A stretch of DNA of 39,819 nt from Nocardia brasiliensis IFM 10847 (GTDB lineage Bacteria > Actinomycetota > Actinomycetes > Mycobacteriales > Mycobacteriaceae): positions 1 to 39,819 of the forward strand of contig NZ_BAUA01000158.1 of NCBI RefSeq assembly GCF_000710915.1. The letters are read 5' to 3'. A model generated the notes under the pieces. That model ran no database searches. It worked only from the letters and a program-made list of their open reading frames with translations, and had not been told where the DNA came from. Positions 25,436 to 33,635 of the stretch are shown piece after piece. The first letter of the stretch is position 1. Every line of letters starts with the position of its first letter. The translations under genes were made by a program, and so were the position numbers.

Positions 25436-25912
25436 CTAAGTAGTTGCGGGATCGTCGGTCGGGTCCTCCGGCGCCCGGCAGCAATACTCGAGCCACAGGG
25501 CCGCAGCAACCAAAGCCACCCCCGCCAGCATCCCGACGATCGCCCCGGGACTGTCCGCCGCGGCCGCGCCGAGCGTGCCGCGCTGTGGGAAGACCCAGCA
25601 GAGGAAGCCGAGCCAGACACCCGCGGCGATCGAACCGACCTGCAACGAGGCCTTGGCCAGCGCGACCGCACGGGCGGCGGTGATGGGATGCAGCTGATGC
25701 CTGCCGTTGCCGAGGTCGTTGTCGTTGACCCGGGACCGGATCACGAACGCCAGCACCGCCTCGATCGCGGCCACCGGATACAACGAGGCGCCCGCGAAGA
25801 TCGAGATCGGCGGAAAACTGTTGTAGGCCATCCGCGTCGCGATCCAGGCGACGATCGCGGCGATCACCACGTTCGCGACCAGGTCCAGGACGCGCGTCGG
25901 TTTCAGTTTCAT
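25436..25912 (-). CDS. DUF3180 family membrane protein
   Basis: A 158-residue protein with four hydrophobic helices: VLDLVANVVIAAIVAWIATR, ISIFAGASLYPVAAIEAVLAFVI, ALAKASLQVGSIAAGVWLGFLCWVF and AIVGMLAGVALVAAALWLEY. It is a conserved actinobacterial protein found directly after folK (Rv3605c position). The ATG overlaps the folK stop in ATGA, so it is translationally coupled to the folate operon. Function is unknown; the constant linkage suggests, but does not show, a link to folate or to the next membrane protein gene. Confidence 0.85.
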   Translation of the reverse strand: MKLKPTRVLDLVANVVIAAIVAWIATRMAYNSFPPISIFAGASLYPVAAIEAVLAFVIRSRVNDNDLGNGRHQLHPITAARAVALAKASLQVGSIAAGVWLGFLCWVFPQRGTLGAAAADSPGAIVGMLAGVALVAAALWLEYCCRAPEDPTDDPATT

Positions 25913-26451
25913 CTGACCGGCCCTTCGGCGGTCAGCACGAGATCGGTCCGGTGCACGTCCGCGCGGTCGGCCGCGGGCAGCTCGGCCAGCAGGTCGGCGA
26001 TTCGCCGCGGGCCGCCGTCGACCTGGAGGGTCGCGTCCGGTTCGAGATCCAGCCACGGAATAAGAACGAAGGCCCGCCGGTGCGCCTGCGGGTGCGGCAG
26101 TGTGAGCACCGGGTCGGTGCTGGAACGCGCCACGAATCCGTCCCCGGACCGTTCGGCGCACCAGATCACGTCGACATCGAGCGTCCGTGGGCCCCAGCGC
26201 ACTTCGCGGACCCGCTCGGCGGCCTGCTCGAGGGCCTGACCGCGGCGCAGCCAGTCCAGGCAGCCGAGCTGTGGATCCTCGGCCACGACAATGGCGTTGA
26301 GATAGTCGTCCTGCTCGACTCCGCCCCATGGCGCGGTCGAATAGACCGGTGAGACCGCGACGACCTGGTCGGCGAAGCCGTGCACCACGCTGCGCAGATG
26401 CGCGAGCCGGTCCCCCAGGTTCGAACCGATGGACAGGACGGCGCGACTCAT
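25909..26451 (-). CDS. folK: 2-amino-4-hydroxy-6-hydroxymethyldihydropteridine pyrophosphokinase
   Basis: A 180-residue HPPK that transfers pyrophosphate from ATP to the pterin alcohol, the step before dihydropteroate synthase. Signatures: LSIGSNLGDR at the start, VYSTAPWGGVEQDDYLNAIV, the catalytic RWGPRTLDVDVI with the two metal-binding Asp, and LPHPQAHRRAFVLIPW. The ATG is in an ATGA overlap with the folB stop, and its own stop overlaps the DUF3180 start the same way. The chain of ATGA overlaps from folP to DUF3180 implies coupled translation of folate enzymes. Confidence 0.96.
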   Translation of the reverse strand: MSRAVLSIGSNLGDRLAHLRSVVHGFADQVVAVSPVYSTAPWGGVEQDDYLNAIVVAEDPQLGCLDWLRRGQALEQAAERVREVRWGPRTLDVDVIWCAERSGDGFVARSSTDPVLTLPHPQAHRRAFVLIPWLDLEPDATLQVDGGPRRIADLLAELPAADRADVHRTDLVLTAEGPVR

Positions 26452-26885
26452 TCCTGCTGCTCCTCGCGGTGCCGCGCGGCGACGACCCGGACGTCGGCGA
26501 AGGTGTGCGGGATGGGCGCGGACGGCTTGTGCAGCACCACCTCGACCGCGGTGATCCGCGGATCGGTCATCACGTCGTCGGCGATCTCGGACACCACGGT
26601 CTCGATGAGATTGCGGGGCGGGCCCTCGATGATCCGCACGGCATTGTCGGCCAGTTCGCCGTAATGCACCGTGTCGACGATGTCGTCGGTGGCAACGGCG
26701 CGCGCGAAATCCACCCACACGGTCAAATCGACGACGAACTCCTGGCCGTCGCGCCGCTCGTGCTCGAACACCCCGTGATAGCCGAACGCGCGCAGGCCGC
26801 GCAGTTCGATCCGGGTCGCACCGCGGCCGATCGGCGAATCCTGCTGTGCCACTGGGCGCGCGGCATCGGTCCTGGTTCCACTCAT
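26448..26885 (-). CDS. folB: Dihydroneopterin aldolase
   Basis: A 145-residue aldolase that cleaves dihydroneopterin to 6-hydroxymethyldihydropterin and glycolaldehyde. Family motifs: IELRGLRAFGYHGVFEHER with the pterin-binding Tyr/His region, GQEFVVDLTVWVD, and VEVVLHKPSAPIPHTFADV with the catalytic Lys. The N-terminal 25 residues are an unconserved extension; a later start is possible, but the ATG at 26885 forms an ATGA overlap with the folP stop. Confidence 0.95.
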   Translation of the reverse strand: MSGTRTDAARPVAQQDSPIGRGATRIELRGLRAFGYHGVFEHERRDGQEFVVDLTVWVDFARAVATDDIVDTVHYGELADNAVRIIEGPPRNLIETVVSEIADDVMTDPRITAVEVVLHKPSAPIPHTFADVRVVAARHREEQQE

Positions 26886-27760
26886 CGATGCGCTCCTAGC
26901 GAGCTCGGCCTGCCCGCGCGTGCCGCGGCCGCGCGCTGCCAGGCGTCGGTAACGGTGATGGCGTCCAGCGAGGCACGCACGTCGTGCACGCGCACCCCCC
27001 ACGCGCCGTGCATGGCGGCCAGCGCCGAAATCGTCGCGGTGGCGGTCTCGCGCCCGTCCGGCGGGCGCGGACCCGAGTCGTCGGCGAGCAGCGCGCCGAG
27101 GAAGCGTTTGCGCGAGGCGCCGATGAGCACCGGCAGACCGGCCCCGACCAGTTCGGGGAGCGCGCCGAGCAGGTCCCAGTTGTGCTCGGCGTTCTTGGCG
27201 AAGCCGAGCCCGGGGTCGAGAATGAGCCGCGCCGGGTCCACTCCCGCGGCGACCGCGAGGTCGACCTGACCGGCGAGTTCGGCGCGCACCTCGGCGACCA
27301 CGTCGTCGTAGTGATCGGCCGGGCCGGTGTGCCGGTAGTCGGCGCCGGCCCGCCAGTGCATCAGGATCCACGGGACCTCGGCCGCGGCAACGACTTTCAC
27401 CATATCGGGATCGGCGCGACCGCCGGACACGTCGTTCACCACCGACACCCCGGCCACCAGCGCGGCCTCGGCTACCCGGGCTCGCATGGTATCGACGCTG
27501 GTGGGCACGCCCGCGGCGACCAGGCCGCGGATCACCGGCACCACCCGGCCCGCCTCGGTGTCCGGATCGACTCGCACCGCACCCGGCCGGGTGGATTCGC
27601 CGCCGACGTCGATGATGTCGGCGCCCGCCGCGTACAGCTCGACGCCGTGCGCGATCGCGACGTCCGGATCCAGATAGCGCCCGCCGTCGGAGAACGAGTC
27701 GCTGGTCACGTTGACGACGCCCATCACCACGCAGTGGCGGCCGTCGCGCGCGAAGTTCAT
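26882..27760 (-). CDS. folP: Dihydropteroate synthase
   Basis: A 292-residue TIM-barrel enzyme that condenses the pterin pyrophosphate with p-aminobenzoate; it is the sulfonamide target. Visible motifs: MGVVNVTSDSFSDGG (loop 1 and substrate binding), VGGESTRPGA (loop 2), SVDTMRA, NDVSGG, DPGLGFAKNAEHN and GASRKRFLG with the Lys and Arg that bind the pterin and phosphate. The usual PABA-site loops look intact, with no obvious insertion as in sulfonamide-resistant enzymes. GAGG lies upstream of the ATG. It is 85 bases after folE and overlaps folB. Confidence 0.96.
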   Translation of the reverse strand: MNFARDGRHCVVMGVVNVTSDSFSDGGRYLDPDVAIAHGVELYAAGADIIDVGGESTRPGAVRVDPDTEAGRVVPVIRGLVAAGVPTSVDTMRARVAEAALVAGVSVVNDVSGGRADPDMVKVVAAAEVPWILMHWRAGADYRHTGPADHYDDVVAEVRAELAGQVDLAVAAGVDPARLILDPGLGFAKNAEHNWDLLGALPELVGAGLPVLIGASRKRFLGALLADDSGPRPPDGRETATATISALAAMHGAWGVRVHDVRASLDAITVTDAWQRAAAARAGRPSSLGAHR

Positions 27761-27845
27761 GATGCTGCCTCACACCGGACACCGGCCGTCGCGCCGAGCC
27801 GGTGGCTCGTCCGCCGGAGCGCGCGCACGATCATCCGAGATCCGC

Positions 27846-28529
27846 TCACTTGCGCAGAATGAGGTCGAGGGCCTCGGCACGCGAAGACGGGCTCGACTGC
27901 AGCAGGCCGCGCACCGCCGAGGTGGTGGTGCTCGCGCCGGGCTTGCGGATACCGCGTATCGCCATGCAGAGATGCTCGGCCTCGACCACCACGATCGCGC
28001 CGCGCGGATCCAGCTTGCGCATGACGGCGTCGGCGATCTGACTGGTCAGCCGTTCCTGGACCTGCGGACGCTTGGCGTAGAGATCGACCACGCGGGCCAG
28101 CTTGGACAGCCCGGTGACCCGGCCGTGCTTGCCGGGGATGTACCCGACGTGCGCGACACCGTGGAACGAGACCAGGTGGTGTTCACAGGTGGAGTACATC
28201 GGGATATCGCGGACCAGCACGAGTTCCTGATGCCCCTCGTCGAACGTGGTGTTCAGGACCGCGTCCGGTTCGACGTAGAGCCCGGCGAACATCTCGCGAT
28301 AGGCGCGGGCGACCCGCGCGGGGGTGTCGACCAGTCCCGGCCGGTCCGGATCCTCGCCGACCGCGAGCAGCAACTCCCGGACCGCGGCTTCGGCTCTGGC
28401 CTGGTCGAACGGCTTACCGGTCTCGAGCGCGACCAGCTCACGGCCGGTCACACCGTTGCCCGACCCGTTTTCCGCGGCACCGTCCGGATCGGCGAGGGCG
28501 TGAGCGCCGAGGTGATTGTTGGCCGACAA
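27846..28529 (-). CDS. folE: GTP cyclohydrolase I
   Basis: A 227-residue enzyme that opens folate synthesis by converting GTP to dihydroneopterin triphosphate. Zinc ligands lie in STCEHHLVSFHG (Cys and His) and in AEHLCMAIRGI (second Cys). GKHGRVTGLSKLARVVDLYAKRPQVQERLT and the DTPARVARAYREMF segment are diagnostic. I prefer a TTG start at 28529 because GGAGGTG is about nine bases upstream; upstream in-frame codons are not conserved. First gene of the folate operon, downstream of ftsH and its hairpin. Confidence 0.95.
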   Translation of the reverse strand: MSANNHLGAHALADPDGAAENGSGNGVTGRELVALETGKPFDQARAEAAVRELLLAVGEDPDRPGLVDTPARVARAYREMFAGLYVEPDAVLNTTFDEGHQELVLVRDIPMYSTCEHHLVSFHGVAHVGYIPGKHGRVTGLSKLARVVDLYAKRPQVQERLTSQIADAVMRKLDPRGAIVVVEAEHLCMAIRGIRKPGASTTTSAVRGLLQSSPSSRAEALDLILRK

Positions 28530-28635
28530 TCGAGGACACCTCCAAAATCTCGGGTGCCGGCAATCATTCGGCACCCCGGTGGTCGAGCCTAATCGGCACT
28601 GCTCCTGACGAGTGCGATAGGCCCGGAGACGACCA

Positions 28636-28661
28636 CTCGCCCGGCCGCGAAGCCGGGCGAG
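28636..28661 (-). terminator. Hairpin terminator downstream of ftsH
   Basis: CTCGCCCGGC (28636-28645) and GCCGGGCGAG (28652-28661) form a perfect 10-bp stem with a 6-base loop, 12 bases past the ftsH stop. There is no T-run. It could also reduce readthrough into folE rather than fully terminate. Confidence 0.6.
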
Positions 28662-28673
28662 GCCGCCCGTGGG

Positions 28674-31079
28674 TCAGTGCCGACCGTTCGGTCCATCCCA
28701 CTCGTTGTTCTCGCCCTCGCCGTTCTGGTTCGGGCGGCCCTGCTCGTCGTAGCCGGGGCGCTCGCCGTAGCTGCCGCGACGGTCGTAATTGCCGTCCTGC
28801 GGACCACCCTGCGGCGGGGCCCACTGCTGGTGCCCACCGCGCTGCGGCTGTTCGGTCCAGCCGCTGGGCTGGCCGGCCTGCTGCTCTTCGCGCGGCGGCC
28901 AGCCGGGCGCGGACCAACCGGCCGGAGCGCCGTAGTCCGGACGCGAACCGTGCGTGCCACCGCGCTGCGGATAGCCGGGCGCCGGCGCCTGCGGCAGCGG
29001 GTAACCGGTCGCGGGTTGCGCCGGGTAGCCGTACTGCGGCTGGGCGTGGTACCCACCGTCATCCGGGTAGCCGTTGGCGGGCTGGCCTTCCCTGGCCGCC
29101 CCCGCGGGCAGCGGTGCGGGCACCTGCTCCGGCGGCGGCCACGGCTCGCCGCGCTCGAGCGCCAGCTCGCCCGGAGTCTTGACCGGCGGCTTGCTGGACG
29201 GCACGCGGTCGCCGAAGTCGTTGAACGCGGTGATCCGGGGCCGCTTCTCCACGGTGGCGAGCAGCGTCTCGAGTTCCTTGCGGTGCAAGGTCTCCCGCTC
29301 GAGCAGCGCCGTCGCCAGCACGTCGAGCACGTCGCGGTACTCGTTGAGGATGGCCCACGCCTCGGTGTGCGCGGCCTCGATCAGGTTGCGCACCTCCTCG
29401 TCGATGGCGCCCGCGACCTCGTGCGAGTAGTCCGAACTCTGGCCCATGGAACGGCCGAGGAACGGATCGCCCGCCTCCTGGCCGTAGCGGACCGCACCGA
29501 GACGCGCGCTCATGCCGTATTCGGTGACCATCGCGCGGGCGATCTTGGTCGCCTGGTCGATATCGGAGGACGCGCCGGTGGTCGGCTCGTGGAACACCAG
29601 TTCCTCGGCCGCGCGGCCGCCCATCGCCATCACCAGGCGAGCGATCATCTCCGAGCGGGTCATCAGGCCCTTGTCGTCCTCGGGCACCGTCATGGCATGG
29701 CCGCCGGTGCGGCCGCGAGCCAGAATGGTCACCTTGTAGACGGGCTCGATATCGGGCATCGCCCAGGCGGCCAGCGTGTGCCCACCCTCGTGGTAAGCCG
29801 TGATCTTCTTCTCGTGCTCGCTGATGATCCGGCTCTTGCGGCGCGGACCGCCGACCACGCGATCCACCGACTCCTCGAGCGATTCGCCGGTGATGACGGC
29901 GCCGTTCTCACGCGCGGTGAGCAGCGCGGCCTCGTTGATCACGTTGGCCAGGTCGGCGCCGGACATGCCGACCGTGCGCTTGGCCAGGCCGTCCAGGTCG
30001 GCATCGGGCGAGATCGGCTTGCCCTGCGAGTGCACCCGCAGGATCGCGCGACGGCCCGCCAGATCGGGGTTGCCGACCGGGATCTGCCGGTCGAACCGGC
30101 CGGGACGCAACAGCGCCGGGTCCAGGATGTCGGGCCGGTTGGTGGCGGCGATCAGGATGACGCCGGTGCGGTCGCCGAAACCGTCCATCTCGACGAGCAA
30201 CTGGTTCAGCGTCTGCTCACGCTCGTCGTGGCCGCCGCCGAGGCCCGCGCCGCGCTGGCGGCCGACCGCGTCGATCTCGTCGACGAAGATGATGCAGGGG
30301 CTGTTCTGCTTGGCCTGTTCGAACAGATCGCGCACGCGGGACGCACCGACACCGACGAACATCTCGACGAAGTCCGAACCCGAGATGGTGAAGAACGGCA
30401 CGCCCGCCTCGCCGGCCACGGCGCGCGCGAGCAGCGTCTTACCGGTACCGGGCGGGCCGTACAGCAGCACGCCCTTGGGGATCTTCGCGCCGAGCGCCTG
30501 GTAGCGCACCGGATTCTGCAGGAAGTCCTTGATCTCGTAGAGCTCTTCGACCGCTTCGTCGGCGCCGGCCACATCCGCGAATGTGGTCTTGGGCATGTCC
30601 TTGGACAGCTGTTTGGCCTTCGATTTCCCGAAGCCCATCATGCCGCCGCGGCCGCCGCCCTGCATGCGCGCCATCACGAAGATGAACAGGCCGAGCAGGA
30701 TGATCATCGGCAGCACGAACAGCAGGATCTGGGTGAGCCAGCTCTCCTGCTTGACCACGGTGTTGTAGGGCGCGCCCGAGTTCTTCACGGCGTCGAAGAC
30801 CTGGCTGGAGGTCTCGCTGCCGCCGGGGTACTTGGCGATGATCTTGCTCTGACCACCGGTGGCGTCGTTGCCGTTCTTCAGCTCGATGCGCAGCTGCTGC
30901 TCGCGGTCGTCGATCTGGACGTTCTTGACGTTGTTCTTGTCGGTCAGCTGGCTCAAAGCGACGGATGTGTCGACGTTCTTCCAGCCGCGCGTGTCATTGC
31001 CGAAGTAGCTGAACGCATAGATCACGAGCAGAATGCCCGAGACTATGGCCAGGGTGCGAAACACTGTCTTGCGGTTCAT
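28674..31079 (-). CDS. ftsH: ATP-dependent zinc metalloprotease FtsH with long disordered tail
   Basis: An 801-residue membrane AAA+ protease that degrades misassembled membrane proteins and selected regulators. Two membrane helices (about 8-26 and 115-137) flank an extracytoplasmic domain. Then come Walker A GPPGTGKT (208-215), Walker B IIFVDEID (263-270), the second region of homology ATNRPDILDPALLRPGRFDR (312-331) and the zinc site HEGGH (430-434). The last 160 or so residues are an unusual Gly/Pro/Gln/Tyr-rich tail with repeated GYP/YGYP-like motifs and no predicted fold, longer than in E. coli (about 645 residues in total). The start MNRKTVFRTL fits actinobacterial FtsH. Confidence 0.97.
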   Translation of the reverse strand: MNRKTVFRTLAIVSGILLVIYAFSYFGNDTRGWKNVDTSVALSQLTDKNNVKNVQIDDREQQLRIELKNGNDATGGQSKIIAKYPGGSETSSQVFDAVKNSGAPYNTVVKQESWLTQILLFVLPMIILLGLFIFVMARMQGGGRGGMMGFGKSKAKQLSKDMPKTTFADVAGADEAVEELYEIKDFLQNPVRYQALGAKIPKGVLLYGPPGTGKTLLARAVAGEAGVPFFTISGSDFVEMFVGVGASRVRDLFEQAKQNSPCIIFVDEIDAVGRQRGAGLGGGHDEREQTLNQLLVEMDGFGDRTGVILIAATNRPDILDPALLRPGRFDRQIPVGNPDLAGRRAILRVHSQGKPISPDADLDGLAKRTVGMSGADLANVINEAALLTARENGAVITGESLEESVDRVVGGPRRKSRIISEHEKKITAYHEGGHTLAAWAMPDIEPVYKVTILARGRTGGHAMTVPEDDKGLMTRSEMIARLVMAMGGRAAEELVFHEPTTGASSDIDQATKIARAMVTEYGMSARLGAVRYGQEAGDPFLGRSMGQSSDYSHEVAGAIDEEVRNLIEAAHTEAWAILNEYRDVLDVLATALLERETLHRKELETLLATVEKRPRITAFNDFGDRVPSSKPPVKTPGELALERGEPWPPPEQVPAPLPAGAAREGQPANGYPDDGGYHAQPQYGYPAQPATGYPLPQAPAPGYPQRGGTHGSRPDYGAPAGWSAPGWPPREEQQAGQPSGWTEQPQRGGHQQWAPPQGGPQDGNYDRRGSYGERPGYDEQGRPNQNGEGENNEWDGPNGRH

Positions 31080-31361
31080 AGAGCGTCGGCCGGCCGGCCA
31101 GTCCTTTCCGGTGTCTCCGGTTCGTGCAAGCGATGCGTCGGGCGCGTCCGGCTCCGGGAGGGTTCGGATGCGGACATGCCACGTTACCGCGTACGGTCTA
31201 GTCGATACATCGCGCAGTTCGGCTGCAGGTGCAGTTAAAGAGGTAAACGGCGAAGGGACGTCGGTGGTTCCCGAAGTCCTCCGGCTGTGTTACTCCAAGT
31301 GGTCACAATCATGGCATGTTCGGCCTATCGTGAGCGACGACACAACAAGAGCGCAGGGGGT
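31080..31361. other. Divergent intergenic region, ftsH / PH-like protein
   Basis: About 280 bases expected to carry both promoters. GGCCGGCCGGCC lies within the ftsH leader just upstream of its start and could fold back. I cannot assign -10/-35 elements with confidence. The start of the rightward gene is itself uncertain. Confidence 0.3.
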
Positions 31362-32309
31362 ATGGACATAGTCGAACTACGGACACCCACAGCGATAGTG
31401 CGTCACGGTCGTGGGAGATTGATCGTCCTGCGGCCGGGATCCGATGGTGAGCGGGTGCTCGACGTACCGGTTTCGGACCTGTTGAAGGTCCGACTGAATC
31501 GGCGCGCCGACGACGCGGTGGTCATCGAGATCTACCTGAGATATCCGACGCCGGTGCTGACCGGAGTGCCCGCAGACCGTACGCCGTTACCGGTGCTCAT
31601 CGCCGAGCACGATGTCCCGGCCGCGAGCGAGATCGTGGACCGGATCAACAGCCAGATCCTGTCCACGCAGCGCATCGATGTCGCCGCGCCGGATCTCAAC
31701 CCGCCCGCACCCAGCTGGGGCAAGTCCGGGCCGACCCGGGCCGACGTGGAGCGCGCGGTGCGCCGGATGGCACCGCACCGCGAGGCCAAGGCGGCGATAG
31801 CCGCGCTGCATCGCTACGTCACGCCGGACGAGTACGTGCTGGAGACCGCGGTCGCGGTGGCGCACGCGCCCGCGGGCAGTGGTGCCGGCCTGCTCGCCGC
31901 GACCACCGGACGGCTGCTGTTCATTTCCATCGGTGGCGGCAACCGCTACGCGCACGAGTTGCCCATCCCGGCGGTGCTGTGGGCGCGCAACACCGACGGC
32001 ACGCCGGTAGCGGCGGGCGAGATCGGCGCGCCCCGCGGCGAGGCCGGCATGGAAGTGCACGACGGCAACGTCACGCTACGTTTCACCGGCACGGACCGGG
32101 CCGACACCGAACGCGTCACGCTCGCGGTGAATTTCGCGGTCCGCCGCGATTCCGCCGACGGCGCCGCGGGCCCGGCCGATCCCGGTGTGGCACAGCTGTA
32201 TTCGGAGTGGGAACTGCTGGTCGAACGACACTCGCTCGGCATGGTCGACGACGCACAATTCCAGCGTTACGGCCGCGGCATCCTCCGGTCGCTACCCGAC
32301 GGCGGGTAG
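31362..32309 (+). CDS. Uncharacterised protein, PH-like domain and SHOCT-like C-terminus
   Basis: A 315-residue protein I cannot name. An N-terminal beta-rich segment (IVELRTPTAIVRHGRGRLIVL...) is followed by a Pro-rich linker and a region EYVLETAVAVAHAPAGSGAGLLAATTGRLLFIS, which has the strand pattern of bacterial PH-like domains. The C-terminus LYSEWELLVERHSLGMVDDAQFQRYGRGILR resembles the short SHOCT helix pair. There is no signal peptide or membrane helix. The start is uncertain: the ATG at 31362 follows AGGGGG too closely, and ATG 31311 in frame is an alternative. It ends at a large composite hairpin facing the DUF1266 gene. Confidence 0.6.
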   Translation: MDIVELRTPTAIVRHGRGRLIVLRPGSDGERVLDVPVSDLLKVRLNRRADDAVVIEIYLRYPTPVLTGVPADRTPLPVLIAEHDVPAASEIVDRINSQILSTQRIDVAAPDLNPPAPSWGKSGPTRADVERAVRRMAPHREAKAAIAALHRYVTPDEYVLETAVAVAHAPAGSGAGLLAATTGRLLFISIGGGNRYAHELPIPAVLWARNTDGTPVAAGEIGAPRGEAGMEVHDGNVTLRFTGTDRADTERVTLAVNFAVRRDSADGAAGPADPGVAQLYSEWELLVERHSLGMVDDAQFQRYGRGILRSLPDGG

Positions 32310-32333
32310 CGACCAGGGGCCGGGCGGCCCGGG

Positions 32334-32385
32334 AGCCGCTCGATCAGGCGGCCACTCGCTCAGGCTGCTGAGCGATCGAGCGGCT
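32334..32385. terminator. Composite hairpin between convergent genes
   Basis: An outer 12-bp perfect stem (32334-32345 with 32374-32385) encloses an 8-bp inner stem TCGCTCAG/CTGAGCGA (32356-32363 and 32368-32375, 4-base loop). The two share two bases. Between the PH-like protein gene and the convergent DUF1266 gene, it probably terminates both. Confidence 0.7.
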
Positions 32386-32409
32386 GGGCGATCGGCAGTT
32401 GCCGACCGA

Positions 32410-33246
32410 TCAGGCCTGCGCGACGGGCGTCGGCGTGAGGCTGATGCGCCGCCAGGGGCTGGTCGGGCGCATCCACAGGCGCAGCAGTTCCATCCGCCGG
32501 TCCACCCCGCCGTTCTTCAGCTCCGCCAGGTCTTCACACGCCTGCCAGTAGGTCCAGCCGGTGAGGTAGGCGTCGCCGAATTGGCGCCAGTTGCGGTACT
32601 TGGCCTGGGCGATGGGCAGCGCTCGCGCGAGGTAGTCCCAGGCCAGGTCCGCGTCGAGGTAGCCGGCGGTGAAGGCCATCCGCGCGACCGCGACCACCCG
32701 GGCCAGGTCCCAGGCGTGGATATCGCTGGGCAGCGGGCGGGCCAGATGGTCGGTGAAGCCGATCTTGATCGCCTGTGACCAGATGTCGTAGTCGCGCACC
32801 AGCGCCTCCGGGTTGTCCATCCCGCGGAACGACCCGACCTGGCGCAGGAAGGCGCGGTGCCGATCGGCCCGCTCGCCGAAGCGGTCCCGTTCGCTGGCGT
32901 TGATCGAGGCCATCACCAGCGGGTGCACCAGCGCGTAGAGCGGCGCGTGCATGCCGTCGAGCAGCTGCTCCATGGAGGCCTGCGCCTCGGTGCCGTCGGT
33001 GATGCCCCAGGCGCCGGTGAGCGTGTCGATGGCGAGTTCCCGGCGGTCGCCGAGCGGATGCTCGCGCTCCGGGCCGAGCAGCAGCGCGTCGTGGAAGGCG
33101 TCCCAGCGGGCCGAGTAGAACGCGCCGAGCGCGAGCGCCCGTAACTCGTCGTCCGCGACCGCCGCGCCGGACCAGTGGTCCTCTTCGCGCTGATCCAGCT
33201 CGTCGTACGGGAAGGTCGTCAACGTGGGTACACCGCGGGCAGGCAT
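32410..33246 (-). CDS. DUF1266 family protein
   Basis: A 278-residue soluble, helix-rich protein rich in Trp and Tyr. The C-terminal half has the DUF1266 pattern: WDLARVVAVARMAFTAGYL, WDYLARALPIAQAKYRNW and FGDAYLTGWTYWQ. Function is unknown in this family. The ATG at 33246 is preferred over upstream starts because TAGACT (33259-33254) ends seven bases before it with no Shine-Dalgarno, the layout of a leaderless actinobacterial mRNA. It is divergent from the DUF2277 gene, which also looks leaderless. Confidence 0.75.
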   Translation of the reverse strand: MPARGVPTLTTFPYDELDQREEDHWSGAAVADDELRALALGAFYSARWDAFHDALLLGPEREHPLGDRRELAIDTLTGAWGITDGTEAQASMEQLLDGMHAPLYALVHPLVMASINASERDRFGERADRHRAFLRQVGSFRGMDNPEALVRDYDIWSQAIKIGFTDHLARPLPSDIHAWDLARVVAVARMAFTAGYLDADLAWDYLARALPIAQAKYRNWRQFGDAYLTGWTYWQACEDLAELKNGGVDRRMELLRLWMRPTSPWRRISLTPTPVAQA

Positions 33247-33253
33247 GGGCCCG

Positions 33254-33259
33254 AGTCTA
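33254..33259 (-). promoter_or_regulatory. Leaderless promoter -10 (TAGACT) of the DUF1266 gene
   Basis: TAGACT on the minus strand lies seven bases before the ATG at 33246, so the transcript should begin at or next to the start codon. No ribosome-binding site is present. Confidence 0.5.
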
Positions 33260-33362
33260 TTGGCCGTGCCTGCGGCGCGGTGTGGTTCGACGCGGCGCGC
33301 TCGCCGCAGGTCCAATTTCGGCCGAGGAGTTTCTTGCCCTGCCGCATACCGGGCCAGAGAGC

Positions 33363-33368
33363 TACTGT
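33363..33368 (+). promoter_or_regulatory. Leaderless promoter -10 (TACTGT) of the DUF2277 gene
   Basis: TACTGT ends six bases before the ATG at 33375 and there is no purine-rich ribosome-binding site, consistent with leaderless initiation. Confidence 0.5.
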
Positions 33369-33374
33369 GCTCGC

Positions 33375-33635
33375 ATGAGTAGCAACATCACCCTCCTTCG
33401 TGGCCTGGAACCTGCCGCTACCGAGCAGGAAATCTATGCTGCCGCACTGCAGTACGTGCGCACGGTCGGTGGTGTGTCCGGCCTGAGCTCCACGACCAAG
33501 GCCGCCGTCGACAAGGCCGTCACGGCCATCGCCGCGGCAACCACGCAGCTGCTGGCCGACCTACCCGATCGTCCGGCCGTCGCGCCGGCCGAATCGCCGC
33601 TGCGGCGGGTGGCCGCGGGCGAGGCGGCCGAGTGA
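33375..33635 (+). CDS. DUF2277 family small protein
   Basis: An 86-residue protein. The sequence ITLLRGLEPAATEQEIYAAALQYVRTVGG followed by a helical AVDKAVTAIAAATTQLLADLP matches the DUF2277 family (usually beginning MCRNI; here MSSNI, so the early Cys is absent). Function unknown. The C-terminal 20 residues are a Pro/Ala-rich tail. Its TGA stop abuts the stop of the convergent regulator gene with no base between (TGATCA). Confidence 0.75.
   Translation: MSSNITLLRGLEPAATEQEIYAAALQYVRTVGGVSGLSSTTKAAVDKAVTAIAAATTQLLADLPDRPAVAPAESPLRRVAAGEAAE

Noticed and set aside
28677..31238. Very long open frame opposite ftsH on the plus strand
   Set aside because: It is antisense to a certain gene, is dominated by Arg/Gly/His-type residues from GC-rich shadow coding, and has no family motif. 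Similar frames opposite the NRPS and folate genes were rejected for the same reason.
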